Positions 32,700 to 43,140 of a stretch of DNA of 64,000 nt are shown here, in pieces. The stretch spans positions 2,517,740 to 2,581,739 of the forward strand of contig NZ_AP018341.1 in the NCBI RefSeq assembly GCF_003574135.1, written 5' to 3'. Origin of the DNA: a cyanobacterium endosymbiont of Rhopalodia gibberula. GTDB lineage: Bacteria; Cyanobacteriota; Cyanobacteriia; Cyanobacteriales; Microcystaceae. Below the pieces are notes generated by a model, which saw nothing but the letters and a program-made list of their open reading frames with translations, did no database searches and was not told the origin of the DNA. Numbering within the stretch: position 1 is the stretch's first letter; each line of letters opens with the position of its first letter. The position numbers were made by a program, and so were the translations under genes.

Positions 32700-33413
32700 T
32701 TAAGGTCTAATTAATAATTGTGCTCGACAAAATAACTGACTATCTCCTAAACTCAAGGACTCAATTACCACATCTGGTCCTAAATCTAATTCTAATTTAT
32801 CTAAAGAATCATCAATTAATTCCGATAGTCCTTCCATCTTAAGGACGATTAACCGTAAACTTTGTGAGGAAATTAATTCTAATTTTCCATCAATAATAAT
32901 CCGTGTAGATGCCTCATTTTTAGCAACTAAGCCTTGCAGCGAAAAATTTAACTTACTTAAGGTTACCCCCTGCCAGGTAATTTCATAATGATCTAAAATC
33001 TGCCGAGGATCACTAACCCCTTGATGTGCTAGTAAAGCAACCAATAATTCTTGAAAAGCATTACCCAATAAAGAAGAAGTTAAAGATGCTTGTAAATCGT
33101 TTTCAGTTAATTTAACTTCCCCCAAAATTTGGATTGGTTCAAGTAATTTCAAAGGTTTTCCTTTAATCATTTGACCAATATTGATGCGGATATTTTTACC
33201 TGTAATATCTGCTTGTCCTAAATGTAATCCTTGATAAATCACATCCTTAGTATTAAGAATAATTCCTGGAATATACCCTCCTAAAATTTGAGCATCACTT
33301 CCTTGAATCTTCATTTGTAGGGTATCTACGTGGTTGACTTGGGAACGCAACCATAATTGAACTGCAGGAGAGAGAACTTTACTGATAATATTGCTGGGTT
33401 GACGAATCCACAT
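32700..33413 (-). CDS. DUF2993 (LmeA-like) protein
   Basis: The product is 237 residues from ATG 33413. The pattern of short beta strands with the recurring L-x-G-x-I/L units, and the central segment LTENDLQASLTSSLLGNAFQ, fit the cyanobacterial DUF2993 family, related to mycobacterial LmeA, a phospholipid-binding protein. Many homologues begin further upstream, so the N-terminus may be shortened. There is no membrane helix or signal peptide in the called protein. It lies 50 bp downstream of the AstE/AspA-like gene on the same strand and may be in that transcript. Function not established. Confidence 0.72.
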   Translation of the reverse strand: MWIRQPSNIISKVLSPAVQLWLRSQVNHVDTLQMKIQGSDAQILGGYIPGIILNTKDVIYQGLHLGQADITGKNIRINIGQMIKGKPLKLLEPIQILGEVKLTENDLQASLTSSLLGNAFQELLVALLAHQGVSDPRQILDHYEITWQGVTLSKLNFSLQGLVAKNEASTRIIIDGKLELISSQSLRLIVLKMEGLSELIDDSLDKLELDLGPDVVIESLSLGDSQLFCRAQLLIRP

Positions 33414-33463
33414 AATAACCGATTAAATCTCTTAGTACCGATTTCTTGTTATAACGCAATAAC

Positions 33464-34459
33464 TCAGTTAAGGATAGCTAAATGAACAATTCCATCACCC
33501 TGATTAACCAAAGGATTCTGAGTATATCCAATCACGATCCCATTAACACTGGCACGAACCTTGATGCTACTTTCACCAAAAGCGTCGGCAATAATTCCCA
33601 ACTTCTGCTTTTTCAGCACTTTTTCCCCTAACGTTACCTCTAAGCGAAAAATCCCACTACGGGATGCTCGTATCCACTTAGATTTATCTACTTCTATTGA
33701 CTTGACTGGATTTTTGTGCACAAAAAACTGATACATTTCCAAATACTCCATAACTCGCTCAATTCCTTCGACTCCCATCCGAATAGCCTCTTTATCAAAT
33801 CGTAAAGCTTCACCTCCTTCGTAGAGTAGGATCGGGATACCTCTTTTCGTTGCTGCTTGTCTTAGGGAACCATCACGAGTCATCGCGTGTACGAGTAAGG
33901 GTGCGCCAAATGCCTGAGCGCAGCGACGGGTTTCTGAATCTTGGAGGTTAGCGCGAATCTGAGGGAGATTAGTCCTGTGCATAGAAGCAGTATGTAAATC
34001 GATACCGTATGTACTGCGGCTAACAATCTCTTTCATAAATAAGTATGCTAAGCGTGAAGCAAGAGAACCATTTTTAGAGCCGGGAAATGAGCGATTTAGA
34101 TCTCTTCTGTCGGGTAAATACCGAGACTGTCCAATTAAACCGAAGACATTAACAATAGGTACAGCAATTAAGGTGCCGCTTAATAGTTTTGGCTCAACAT
34201 TTTCAACTACCTGACGGATAATTTCTACCCCATTGAGTTCATCTCCATGAATAGCCGCACTGAGCCAAAGTTTAGGTCCTGAGTTTAAGCCATTGATTAC
34301 TGTAATAGGGAGAGAAACCCAAGTTTGGGTAGGTAAGCGAGCAATAGGAAGTTCTAGACGACGACATTCTCCCGGTGTGATCGCCTCTCCTGCAATTTCA
34401 ATAAGTTCTGACTTCAAATTTTCTGTCAATTTTGACCTCTTAATATTGGATGCGACCAC
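33464..34459 (-). CDS. AstE/AspA-type zinc deacylase
   Basis: The product is 331 residues of the succinylglutamate desuccinylase/aspartoacylase family. The zinc ligands are in HGDE ([10 protein letters not shown]) and the later histidine in DLHT, with a catalytic glutamate expected in LLYEGGEAL. The start is GTG at 34459, overlapping the end of the rimK-type gene by 20 bp, which indicates translational coupling. A linked RimK-type ATP-grasp ligase and desuccinylase-like deacylase is a known bacterial pairing. The substrate is probably an acylated amino acid or peptide tail, not proven. Confidence 0.83.
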   Translation of the reverse strand: MVASNIKRSKLTENLKSELIEIAGEAITPGECRRLELPIARLPTQTWVSLPITVINGLNSGPKLWLSAAIHGDELNGVEIIRQVVENVEPKLLSGTLIAVPIVNVFGLIGQSRYLPDRRDLNRSFPGSKNGSLASRLAYLFMKEIVSRSTYGIDLHTASMHRTNLPQIRANLQDSETRRCAQAFGAPLLVHAMTRDGSLRQAATKRGIPILLYEGGEALRFDKEAIRMGVEGIERVMEYLEMYQFFVHKNPVKSIEVDKSKWIRASRSGIFRLEVTLGEKVLKKQKLGIIADAFGESSIKVRASVNGIVIGYTQNPLVNQGDGIVHLAILN

Positions 34460-35345
34460 GGTTTTTTCCCGAGGTGGTATTTTTTGCCAAAAATTCTATA
34501 ATTTTTCCTGCTACGTCTATCTCTGTTGCCTTTTCAATTCCTTCTAACCCTGGGGAAGAGTTGACTTCCATTACCACCGGACCTCGATTAGAATTAATCA
34601 TATCTACCCCAGCAATTCTCAACCCCATTGCTCTAGCAGACCGTACGGCAGTACCCCGTTCTTCTGGGGTTAATTTAATTTTCTCGGCCTTCCCTCCTCG
34701 GTGTAGGTTTGAGCGAAATTCCCCATCTGCGCCTTGTCGTTTCATCGACGCAACTACTTTGTCTGCGATAACAAAACAGCGAGTATCTGCGCCCCCAGCT
34801 TCCTTAATAAATTCTTGTACTAAGATATTGGCATCCAATTTCCGGAACGCTTCAATAACTGACTTAGCAGCTTGGTGGGTTTCAGCCAATACCACGCCAA
34901 TTCCTTGGGTGCCTTCTAGCAATTTAATTACCAGAGGTGCGCCGCCGACAATCTCAATTAAGCCATCAACATCTGTGGTAGCATGAGCGAAACCAGTAAC
35001 AGGTAATCTAACTCCTTCGCGAGCAAGAATTTGTAAGCAACGGAGTTTATCCCTAGAGCGGGCAATGGACTGGGATTCGTTGGCACTAAAGACTCCCATC
35101 AACTCAAACTGTCTTACCACTGCAGTTCCATAGAATGTCCTTGATGCACCAATGCGGGGAATAATTGCGTCAAAGTTTTCCAGAGGTTGACCTTGATAAA
35201 CTACTGAAGGTTTGTGAGATGCAATGTTCATGTAACAACTTAGGTAATTGACAACATGCATTTCGTGTCCCCTCTCTTCTCCAGCTTCTATAAGACGCTT
35301 GGTAGAATAAAGAGAGGCATCTTGAGATAAAATAGCTATTCTCAT
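34440..35345 (-). CDS. rimK: RimK-family ATP-grasp ligase
   Basis: The product is 301 residues, the usual RimK length. The ATP-grasp features are all present: [17 protein letters not shown], the lysine/arginine-rich [21 protein letters not shown], and the metal-binding [14 protein letters not shown]. Escherichia coli RimK adds glutamates to ribosomal protein S6; other members make short poly-glutamate tails. It overlaps the deacylase gene downstream. The start is ATG 35345. The function is confidently an amino-acid ligase, with the acceptor protein unconfirmed. Confidence 0.9.
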   Translation of the reverse strand: MRIAILSQDASLYSTKRLIEAGEERGHEMHVVNYLSCYMNIASHKPSVVYQGQPLENFDAIIPRIGASRTFYGTAVVRQFELMGVFSANESQSIARSRDKLRCLQILAREGVRLPVTGFAHATTDVDGLIEIVGGAPLVIKLLEGTQGIGVVLAETHQAAKSVIEAFRKLDANILVQEFIKEAGGADTRCFVIADKVVASMKRQGADGEFRSNLHRGGKAEKIKLTPEERGTAVRSARAMGLRIAGVDMINSNRGPVVMEVNSSPGLEGIEKATEIDVAGKIIEFLAKNTTSGKNRGRIQY

Positions 35346-36765
35346 CTTGTTTTCCTCAGAAACTTTGCATAAATAATCTTTCTGCGTTCACTATAAGGCG
35401 TCTTCACATTGACTGACAGCTCAACAGCATCCGAAAACTCATCACATCTCAATTAGTTAAGGTCAGTTCAATAAGCCATTGCTAATCCCCCAATTTCACT
35501 ATTGTCTCAATTACGACCCGTGATTGAGGATGTCCTGTCGAACTTCTGACTTTTCTATGTTCTAACAGTTAAACTCAACTTCGGCACTGACAGTTCATAT
35601 GGACTTTGAATTAACCCATTTCTCTTTAATTTTGAGTAAAAGTTGTAATAGCAAAAGTATGTGGGGTAGAAAACCAGGGTTTTGTAAATTTTTACCTTAA
35701 TTGTCCTAATTATCAGCGATTGGTGTCCTTGATAAACCATTAATATTTCTCCTCGATAATCTGGTTTGCTCAATCTGTAATTCTTAATTGTGAGAATGAT
35801 AATGGTTTTAGATGTCATTTTTCAAGAAATCTGATAGTGGTTTATGCCCAAACTAGTTTTCTAGATCTAACAACAGCTTAATCTTCCCTTAGATCGAGGA
35901 TTAGATAATGACAGAAAACAGTCTAGAGCGCCATCAACTCTATAATAGAGAGGTTATTGTTATTTAGGTACGTTCAGAACTCCATAGTGTGATCGCTAGT
36001 AACTCAATTGATTTATTTAGTATGTTTGCTCAAAGATATAGATTTTTATTTGTATAAAAGTGATTTTCGAGTTGTGATTGAGGAATATCAATGTAAGACT
36101 TATGCTGATTTAATTGTTGTTAACAACTTCCCAGATATAAATAGTAATTACAATAATAAAATTAATAATTTTATGTTCGTTGTTGAATTTTTATCACCCT
36201 TTGCTGAGGCTTATAATTAAGGTAAAAGTTTAGACAATATAGCTCTTTACTTATTTTTTGTGAATATCTGTTAGCTGTCCAAACGATTACCTTAAATGCT
36301 CTTATAACCCTGCTATTTATAGTAAAATTCACTAAAAATTACACTTTAATTCCCTACTTAAATAGGGAATTTTTAACTTAAACAGATCACCGCATTTATT
36401 TTTTAATTTTTCTTTTCAAGATTTTCTAAAACTTGATAGAATAGAATTCTAGAAATTAATAGTAAAATATTTTAAATTTGTTTTAGGTAACACAAACTAA
36501 AAAATATCTTTATATTGAACAATAAGGTGCAGATATTCAATATTCTAGTATTTTTTAAATAAAATTCCTTTTTCTACAAGAAATGTAATTAGAAGTCAAA
36601 AGGATAATGTGTGTAAACTAATTTGTGTTTATGACTAAAAATAAGTTTTCTCAGATTAAATACACCTAGTTATAAACGATCATCTCTTTAGCTACAAGAT
36701 AAACCGCAGAGAAGGTAAACTAAGAACTGGTCACGATTATAGACAACAGAGAAAATTAAAACACC
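35346..36765. other. 1.4-kb gap with a Uma2 relic
   Basis: It contains the Uma2-family pseudogene (35908-36290). An 87-codon minus-strand frame at 35555-35818 has no recognisable family and I do not count it as a gene. A 9-bp stem (AATTCCCTA/TAGGGAATT) lies at about 36350-36370. The last part is the pheT leader; no tRNA-like or attenuator structure was seen. Confidence 0.5.
35908..36290 (+). pseudogene. Uma2-family endonuclease (DUF820) pseudogene
   Basis: An ATG at 35908 opens MTENSLERHQLYNREVIVI, resembling Uma2 N-termini, then hits TAG. After a frameshift, the frame from 36008 carries the family core: SDFRVVIEEYQCKTYADLIV, aligning with the D-x-R-V-x-x-x-x-x-x-x-Y-P-D-x-x-V segment, and FVVEFLSPFAEAYN, aligning with V-E-V-L-S-P-S-T-E-A-Y-D. 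A TAA follows at 36218-36220 where the family continues. Uma2 genes are numerous and expendable in cyanobacteria. Confidence 0.65.
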
Positions 36766-39204
36766 ATGAAAATTTCGGTCAACTGGTTAAGGGAATTAGT
36801 AAATATTACCCTCACCCCTGAAGCATTAGCAGATATTTTAACCACAGCAGGATTAGAGGTCGATCAAATAGAAGATCGTCGTAAATGGGCAGATGGAGTA
36901 GTGATTGGAAAAATCATCGATTGCCAACCTCATCCCAACGCAGATAAATTAAGTATCTGTAAAGTAGATATTGGTAAGGAAACTTATTTAAATATTGTCT
37001 GCGGTGCACCTAATGTAGCATCTGATAGTATTGTTGCAGTGGCTACCATAGGGACCTATTTACCCAAAATTGACCTGAAAATTAAACCCGCAAAACTTCG
37101 AGGAGTAAAGTCTGAGGGAATGATATGTTCCCTTGCTGAAGTTGGTTTATCGAAGAAATCCGCTGGAATTCATATTTTTGAGGATGATATACCAGAATTA
37201 GGAACTGATGCTCGTCCTTTGTTAGGATTAGATGATATTATCTTTGATATTAGTCCTACTGCAAACCGTGCAGATGCGTTGAGTATGGTGGGGATTGCGC
37301 GAGAAGTTGCAGCATTAACAGGTGGAAAATTAAACTTGCCAAAATCTCCAAAAGTTTCTTTATCTAAAAAGTCCTCCTATTCCCTCAAAGTTAAGGTATC
37401 AGACGGAAATGTTTGTTCTGCATATATAGGAACCGTAATTGAAAATGTAAGAATTGCACAGTCTCCTAAATGGTTGCAAAACAGACTTGAAGTAGCAGGA
37501 GTCCGTCCCATTAATAATGTGGTGGATGTAACAAATTTAATTTTGTTGGAATGGGGACAACCTCTCCACGCATTTGATCTAGATAAACTGGAAACCGTCG
37601 CAAAAAAAACACCATTAACGTTAGGGGTACGATTTGCAACAGAAAAAGAAACATTAAAAACACTAGATGAGCAAGAGAGAAATTTAAAATCTGTTAATTT
37701 AATTATTACTGCTAATGACCAACCTGTTGCTTTAGCAGGAGTTATGGGAGGATACGAAACCAACGTGGACGAAACCACTAAAAATGTCGTCCTTGAAGCG
37801 GCTTTGTTCGATCAAGTGACAATTCGTCGCTCCTCTCGTTGCCAGAGTCTACGTAGCGAGTCTTCTGCAAGATATGAAAGGGGAATTAATCAATCTGAGT
37901 TGGAAATAGCGTGTAATCTTGCGCTCACTCTAATTGCAAATTTAGCAGAAGGAAACCCCGTTACTCAAGTTATAGAAGACAATCGCCCCGATTTGTCAAC
38001 CGAGTCCATTATTCTAAGATTAGAACGAATACATCAGATTTTAGGTCCAATTAAAAAAGATGGTACAACTGCTAATATGGCAGGAATAGATGTAGAACGC
38101 ATTCTAATCAATCTAGGATGTGATGTGACTACGGTCAAAGACAGAAATAATGTTTGGAAAGTTTCGGTTCCTTCCTATCGTTATCAGGATTTAAAACGGG
38201 AAATCGACTTAATTGAAGAGGTAGCACGCCTGTATGGTTACGAGCATTTCTGTGATGAACTTCCTGATAAAACCGAACCTGGGGGACTCTCTTTTGACTA
38301 TCAGGTTCAACGTAAGGTTCGGGAAGTGTTCCGCGCGGTAGGGTTAACAGAAGTTGTTCAATATTCATTAGTTAAACCAGAAAAAGCGGAGATTATCATT
38401 GTTAACCCCTTATTTGCTGAATATGCAGCGTTAAGAACCAATCTACTTGATGGTTTAATTGATGCGTTTGCTTATAACCAGTCTCAAGGAAATGGTGCAT
38501 TAAATGCTTTTGAAATTGGGCGAACTTTCCGTATAATCGATGGAAAATATCGAGAATTGGACGAAGTTGTGGGAATTATGGGTGGTGATATGTTCCCTCA
38601 AGGACGGTGGATTCACAGCGGAAAGTCAGTTCTCATGAGGTGGTATGAAGCCAAGGGTATACTCGAAAGTATTTTTGTCAGATTAGGGTTAGATGTAACC
38701 TACCAACCCTATGATAGCGATGAAAGGTTACATCCTGGCCGGACTGCATCTTTATGGGTTGGTAAAAAACAATTAGGAATTTTTGGACAATTGCATCCTC
38801 AATTACGACAAGAAAAAAATTTAATTGATGCGGTATATGCTTTCACTCTGAATTTCAACGTGTTGTTAGAAACGTTAAGACAAGAGGAATTAATGAACCC
38901 TATTTTAAGTCCCTATTCTACCTATCCTGCAGTAGAAAGAGATTTAGCCTTTTTTGCGTCTTTAAAAGTTTCTGTTGCAGACTTAACTCAAGTGATGAAC
39001 AAAGCAGGAGGGAAGTTACTTGTAGGGATTGAATTATTTGATCAATATCAAGGCGAAAATGTTCCTAAAGGAGAACGTAGTCTAGCCTTTAGTCTAATTT
39101 ATCGTGCATGTAATCGCACTTTAACTGATAGGGATATTGAACCGGTTCACGACGAAATTCGCAGAGCTTTAGTGAAAAAATTTGAGGTAACACTTCGGAG
39201 TTAA
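36766..39204 (+). CDS. pheT: Phenylalanyl-tRNA synthetase beta subunit
   Basis: The product is 812 residues, the normal full length. The N-terminal tRNA-binding EMAP-like domain (about 40-150), the B3/B4 editing domain, the B5 domain, the catalytic-like core ([15 protein letters not shown]) and the C-terminal FDX-ACB anticodon-binding domain (about 715-812, ending [14 protein letters not shown]) are all present in order. It forms the alpha2-beta2 enzyme with PheS, which is not in the window, as is usual in cyanobacteria. Start ATG 36766. A candidate terminator follows. Confidence 0.95.
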   Translation: MKISVNWLRELVNITLTPEALADILTTAGLEVDQIEDRRKWADGVVIGKIIDCQPHPNADKLSICKVDIGKETYLNIVCGAPNVASDSIVAVATIGTYLPKIDLKIKPAKLRGVKSEGMICSLAEVGLSKKSAGIHIFEDDIPELGTDARPLLGLDDIIFDISPTANRADALSMVGIAREVAALTGGKLNLPKSPKVSLSKKSSYSLKVKVSDGNVCSAYIGTVIENVRIAQSPKWLQNRLEVAGVRPINNVVDVTNLILLEWGQPLHAFDLDKLETVAKKTPLTLGVRFATEKETLKTLDEQERNLKSVNLIITANDQPVALAGVMGGYETNVDETTKNVVLEAALFDQVTIRRSSRCQSLRSESSARYERGINQSELEIACNLALTLIANLAEGNPVTQVIEDNRPDLSTESIILRLERIHQILGPIKKDGTTANMAGIDVERILINLGCDVTTVKDRNNVWKVSVPSYRYQDLKREIDLIEEVARLYGYEHFCDELPDKTEPGGLSFDYQVQRKVREVFRAVGLTEVVQYSLVKPEKAEIIIVNPLFAEYAALRTNLLDGLIDAFAYNQSQGNGALNAFEIGRTFRIIDGKYRELDEVVGIMGGDMFPQGRWIHSGKSVLMRWYEAKGILESIFVRLGLDVTYQPYDSDERLHPGRTASLWVGKKQLGIFGQLHPQLRQEKNLIDAVYAFTLNFNVLLETLRQEELMNPILSPYSTYPAVERDLAFFASLKVSVADLTQVMNKAGGKLLVGIELFDQYQGENVPKGERSLAFSLIYRACNRTLTDRDIEPVHDEIRRALVKKFEVTLRS

Positions 39205-40236
39205 ATGAATCTAAATGTTGGGGCTCAACTATAGTTGACCCTATTTAAGTCTTCGGTTAACCCTATTAAAGACCAAAAATAATTACGATTCCCAATAAAA
39301 GGGGGATTGATACTACTATGTTTTAGTTAGAATAAAAGTATAAAAAAATAACATCATAATAAACTGCTAACATTACTTAATGATTGAAACTTTAAATATC
39401 GAATACTGTTAGTTTTTGAATAGGATTTAGATCCTGAGCTATAAAAATAGCTGTATTAATTTAATAGCTATATTGGTTTTTTTTAGAGAAAATTAAGGGT
39501 ATTATTAATATTTGTTTACCATTGCTAATTATCAGAAACTATTTTGTTTTTAGTGACCTACTAGCAACAGACCATAACGATAATTTTCGTATTAACTTTT
39601 CCATTGAATTATGAGCAATTTTTATCTAAAAATAAAGATTCCTAGTTTACTAGGTTAATAACTTTAAATACCAATTTAATACAAAAATATTATTAAATAA
39701 CTTATAACTATCACTTTATTTGCTCATATTTCTTGTTTTTTAGATTAAAAATAAAATGAAGACTCTGAGAACTATTATAATATATAGTTTTTATTTTAAA
39801 AATAATTTATTTATATGCCTCTAAAAAGAGGTTTATCAATACTTCTAAATTAGGCTAATTATTTATATAAAAGTATTAAATCAATAGTGGTATTAGATGC
39901 AAGCAATAATTTTAATGTCTATAAGTAATAGACTATTTATGTCAATAAATATATTGATTTAATCCTATTAAATCTTATTTAAATAAAGTCTATCAGCCAA
40001 TTTATTGAAGATTTAGTGTGACTCTAAGGAATCAAAATTTAGATACTTTTTATCAATGGTGATGTATAAATAAACAACACAAATTAGAGTCTATTGAAGA
40101 GTCAAAATCTATAAATAAAAAATAGTAAAAAAGAATCACGCCATAATTTTGATACTTTCTTGAAATAAATTCTAAGAATTTGCTATCAAAATTAAAAAAA
40201 TAAAAAAGGGAGTTGTTATCAACTCCCGCTTAAGCT
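39205..40236. other. 1.0-kb AT-rich gap
   Basis: Apart from the hairpin just after pheT, nothing is recognised: stops are dense in all frames and no family motif was found. The sequence is among the most AT-rich in the window. Confidence 0.5.
39221..39241 (+). terminator. Candidate terminator after pheT
   Basis: GGG-C-TCAACT pairs with AGTTGA-CCC (one bulged C) 17 bases after the pheT stop, followed by a short T-rich stretch (TATTT). The stem is good; the T-tract is weak. Confidence 0.45.
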
Positions 40237-41169
40237 CTAAACGTTAGAATAGAGAGTATTTCGCAAAATTGTATAACCTTTAATTAATTCTTTAATTCCT
40301 CGTCCTAAAGACCAATCTGTTTCAAATCCCGTATTAAGAATACGAGCATTGGAAACGATGTAATCTCGTTTGTCAGGATCTTCCCCGATAGGGGCTTCTA
40401 AATAAACAAACTCAGGCAAATACTTTTGGATTTCTGCGCACAACTCTAACTTTGATAAGTTAGCATCATCAAGTCCTACATTGTAGGATTTGCCCTTCAT
40501 CGACTCAAAATTTTCAATCCCATGGACAAATACCTTCGCCACATCTCGAATATGGATATAATTTCGCTTAAAATGCCCTTCGAAAATTACCACAGCACGA
40601 TCATAAAAAGCACGGTAAACAAAATCATTGACCAGGAGATCTACTCGCATTCGAGGAGACATCCCAAATACCGTAGCTAAACGAAAAGTTATACTATTTC
40701 CCCTCTCTAAAACTATCTTTTCTGCATTCACTTTAGTGGTGCCATAGAGAGAAATAGGACGCAAAGGAGATTCTTCGGTACAATACTTGCCTGATATCCC
40801 AATACCGTAACCGCTATTAGTAACAGGCATCAAAATACGTTGTTCTGGACTTGCTAAATCACAGATTAGCTTAACTGCCTCATAATTAATGGTTTGGGTT
40901 CCTATCTGATCTCGACCACACAGAGGCGCACCTACCAAAGCAGCTAAAGGAATGATAACATCGGTGTCCCGAAGCAACTCCTTGATGGTGGATTCATTAC
41001 GACAATCGCCACGGACTATATTAAATGCATCGTATTGACAACAATCAGCCAGACTATTTTGCCGGAACATAAAATTGTCCAAAACTGTTACTTCATAGCC
41101 TTTTGCCAATAGAGTTGGGGTCAGAACTGACCCAATATAACCCGCGCCTCCAGTGATTAATATTTTCAT
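40237..41169 (-). CDS. NAD-dependent epimerase/dehydratase (extended SDR)
   Basis: The product is 310 residues. The Rossmann motif GGAGYIGS is at 7-14 and the catalytic Y-x3-K is in SLYGTTKVNAEK. It belongs to the nucleotide-sugar epimerase/dehydratase group. It is the last gene of a tight three-gene operon with an ABC exporter (2 bp from the ATPase gene), so it most likely makes or modifies a sugar for an exported surface polysaccharide. The sugar substrate is not decidable from sequence. ATG at 41169. Confidence 0.85.
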   Translation of the reverse strand: MKILITGGAGYIGSVLTPTLLAKGYEVTVLDNFMFRQNSLADCCQYDAFNIVRGDCRNESTIKELLRDTDVIIPLAALVGAPLCGRDQIGTQTINYEAVKLICDLASPEQRILMPVTNSGYGIGISGKYCTEESPLRPISLYGTTKVNAEKIVLERGNSITFRLATVFGMSPRMRVDLLVNDFVYRAFYDRAVVIFEGHFKRNYIHIRDVAKVFVHGIENFESMKGKSYNVGLDDANLSKLELCAEIQKYLPEFVYLEAPIGEDPDKRDYIVSNARILNTGFETDWSLGRGIKELIKGYTILRNTLYSNV

Positions 41170-41171
41170 AG

Positions 41172-41936
41172 CTATTGATGTAATCCTATCTCTTGATTTT
41201 GTTGAACTGACGTTAGATAACAGTCAATTGTCTCATCGGTGTTACCAGCAAAGCGAATTTGACCGCGATCTAACCAAATGGCACGATCACAAGACTGTTT
41301 AATAAACTCCAATCCATGAGAAACTACCAAAATAGTAGTGTTATGGCCCCATAATTTATCCATCCGTCTTTGACATTTGTGCTTAAAGCTTTCATCTCCT
41401 ACTGAAAGGACTTCATCAAGGATTAACACATCTGGTTCAATATCAGTGGCAATGGCAAACCCCAAACGAGCTGTCATCCCTGATGAAAGGGCTTTGACAG
41501 GAGCCCATGCATATTCTTCTAACTCAGCAAAGTTTAAAATGGATGCGACCCGCTTCTTCATATTTTGGCGAGAAAATCCTAACATAACTCCATAAAGAAT
41601 GACATTATCAGTGACGGATAATTCCGCATCAAAGCCGGCTCCTAACTCAATTAGGGGAGCAATTTCTCCCTTAACTCTGACCTGCCCTATAGACGGCTGC
41701 AAAATACCACAGATAACTTTGAGCAAGGTGGATTTTCCTGAACCATTAGCTCCAATAATGCCAACTTTCTCCCCCACTTTCACTGTTAAGCTAATTTGGT
41801 CGAGAATCAACTTTCTTGAGGGTTGGCGATACTTCCCTTCTAATACAGAGAGAACAGTTCTCTTCAAATCATAAGAGAACTCCTCTTGGGTTCTACGGGA
41901 TAAAGAAACTTGATCGAGTCTAATTACTTCCGTCAT
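41172..41936 (-). CDS. ABC exporter ATP-binding protein (Wzt/TagH type)
   Basis: The product is 254 residues. Walker A GANGSGKST is at 62-70, the signature LSSGM follows, and Walker B plus catalytic glutamate is VLILDEVLSVGD. The N-terminal extension before the core and the spacing fit polysaccharide/polyol-phosphate exporters (Wzt, TagH). It lacks the long C-terminal carbohydrate-binding domain of some Wzt proteins. Seven bp downstream of its permease partner, and 2 bp upstream of the epimerase gene. Confidence 0.9.
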   Translation of the reverse strand: MTEVIRLDQVSLSRRTQEEFSYDLKRTVLSVLEGKYRQPSRKLILDQISLTVKVGEKVGIIGANGSGKSTLLKVICGILQPSIGQVRVKGEIAPLIELGAGFDAELSVTDNVILYGVMLGFSRQNMKKRVASILNFAELEEYAWAPVKALSSGMTARLGFAIATDIEPDVLILDEVLSVGDESFKHKCQRRMDKLWGHNTTILVVSHGLEFIKQSCDRAIWLDRGQIRFAGNTDETIDCYLTSVQQNQEIGLHQ

Positions 41937-41943
41937 GTAACTT

Positions 41944-42765
41944 CTAGAGCAAGTCCATAAATTGATTTTGCCAGGCGCGAAAACAAGTCCACCCTAGCAT
42001 TAAAAGAATAATTCCATTGAGAAATGAATGCCCAATTAACATCAAATCAGGCAAAGTTCCTGATAAGGAAATTTGACGAATACTTTCAATAATAGGAATT
42101 AAAGGATTCAGTAGTAAAAATGATTTTACCTTAGCGGGAACAATTTCGGCTGGATAGAATACAGGCGAGCTTATCCAAAGTACAAAACAAATTAACTCAT
42201 AAAAATAAGGCAAATCTCGAAAGAACACAAATAAAGCACTTACTAAAAATCCTACCCCTGTACAAACCAGACTTAAAGCAATTAAGGGAAATACTAACGC
42301 CACCACACTAACAGGATTTCCATTAATCAGTAAAGTGACTATCGCTAATAAGGGCAATGGACCCATCACAAATTGAAAAATATTAGCCACAATCATTGAA
42401 ACAGGAAAAATAGAGACAGGAAGTCTTATTTTATTAAGTAAAGGACCATTTCCGACCACACTGCCTAGAGCTTGACTGGTAGCTGCTGAGAAAAAGTTAA
42501 TCACAATTAGTCCTGTAAACGCCGCCAGAACATAGTTTAAGGTAGAATTGTTATAGTATCTAGCGAAAGCTGTCCCAAAAATTGCGGCATAAAGCCCTGT
42601 CATGATTAAGGGGTTGAGCAACGACCAGTAGACCCCTAAAAACGAACCTCGATAGCGTCCTTTTAAATTGCGTTCAACCAAAATATGGAGCAGTTCTAGA
42701 TATCGCCTCAAAGGCGACCATTTCGGTCCAGCTTGTTCATAATGGGAATCGGAATGATGAATCAT
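41944..42765 (-). CDS. ABC exporter permease (Wzm/TagG type)
   Basis: The product is 273 residues with six predicted membrane segments and the ABC-2 type permease features: the amphipathic entry LHILVERNLKGRYRGSFLGV near the N-terminus, the SLLNPLIMTG segment, and YPAEIVPAKVKSFLLLNPL near the C-terminal half. It would form the channel for the adjacent ATPase and export an undecaprenyl-linked glycan such as O-antigen or an extracellular polysaccharide. First gene of the operon; ATG at 42765, divergent from petP. Confidence 0.9.
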   Translation of the reverse strand: MIHHSDSHYEQAGPKWSPLRRYLELLHILVERNLKGRYRGSFLGVYWSLLNPLIMTGLYAAIFGTAFARYYNNSTLNYVLAAFTGLIVINFFSAATSQALGSVVGNGPLLNKIRLPVSIFPVSMIVANIFQFVMGPLPLLAIVTLLINGNPVSVVALVFPLIALSLVCTGVGFLVSALFVFFRDLPYFYELICFVLWISSPVFYPAEIVPAKVKSFLLLNPLIPIIESIRQISLSGTLPDLMLIGHSFLNGIILLMLGWTCFRAWQNQFMDLL

Positions 42766-42919
42766 GATTTAAAGGAGTATTGTATTCAATGTCAGGCACC
42801 TTTGTCGAGTCGTTTATTAGTAGACGCCTAGATTTTAACTGATTTTTTAGGATGAACATAGGGCCGGATTCAGCTACACTAAGAAATGTTTCATTACTTT
42901 GATTAAAATTTAAGTGAAC

Positions 42920-43114
42920 ATGAAAATCGGGCAGAAAGTTCAAATTTACCGTCTTCGGGATCGAGTATCCAAAGATATCGTTAATAAACTAGGTCAACAA
43001 GGTACCATTAAGGACTTCAAAATGACTGATGGTAGCGGCATTGGGGCAATTGTTCAGTTTGCCGATAAAACTGCGGTTTGGTTCTTTGAAGATGAACTAA
43101 AATCGGTTGAATAA
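42920..43114 (+). CDS. petP: Cytochrome b6f-associated subunit PetP
   Basis: The product is 64 residues from ATG 42920 (a GTG at 42914 would add two). It matches the small soluble PetP/DUF2862 protein: KIGQKVQIYRLRDRVSKDIV, then KMTDGSGIGAIVQF and WFFEDEL, an SH3-like fold. PetP binds the cytoplasmic face of the cytochrome b6f complex in cyanobacteria and red algae and influences electron flow. Keeping it while psbB and psbT are broken suggests that cytochrome b6f still works, for example in respiration or photosystem-I-type cyclic flow; the b6f genes themselves are not in this window. It is 26 bp upstream of the ArsA-like gene. Confidence 0.85.
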   Translation: MKIGQKVQIYRLRDRVSKDIVNKLGQQGTIKDFKMTDGSGIGAIVQFADKTAVWFFEDELKSVE

Positions 43115-43140
43115 CCAAAGAAGATTAATTAGGAATTCCC

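Noticed and set aside
34450-34986. 178-codon plus-strand ORF
   Set aside because: It lies entirely inside rimK on the other strand; rimK has full family motifs, and the shadow's translation is unstructured and Ser/Pro-rich.
35555-35818. 87-codon minus-strand ORF upstream of rimK, considered as a RimB-type zinc protease relic
   Set aside because: The expected D-T-G-A motif and flanking pattern of that family are absent.
37377-37778. 133-codon minus-strand ORF
   Set aside because: Antisense to pheT, which is intact with all domains; no family resemblance.
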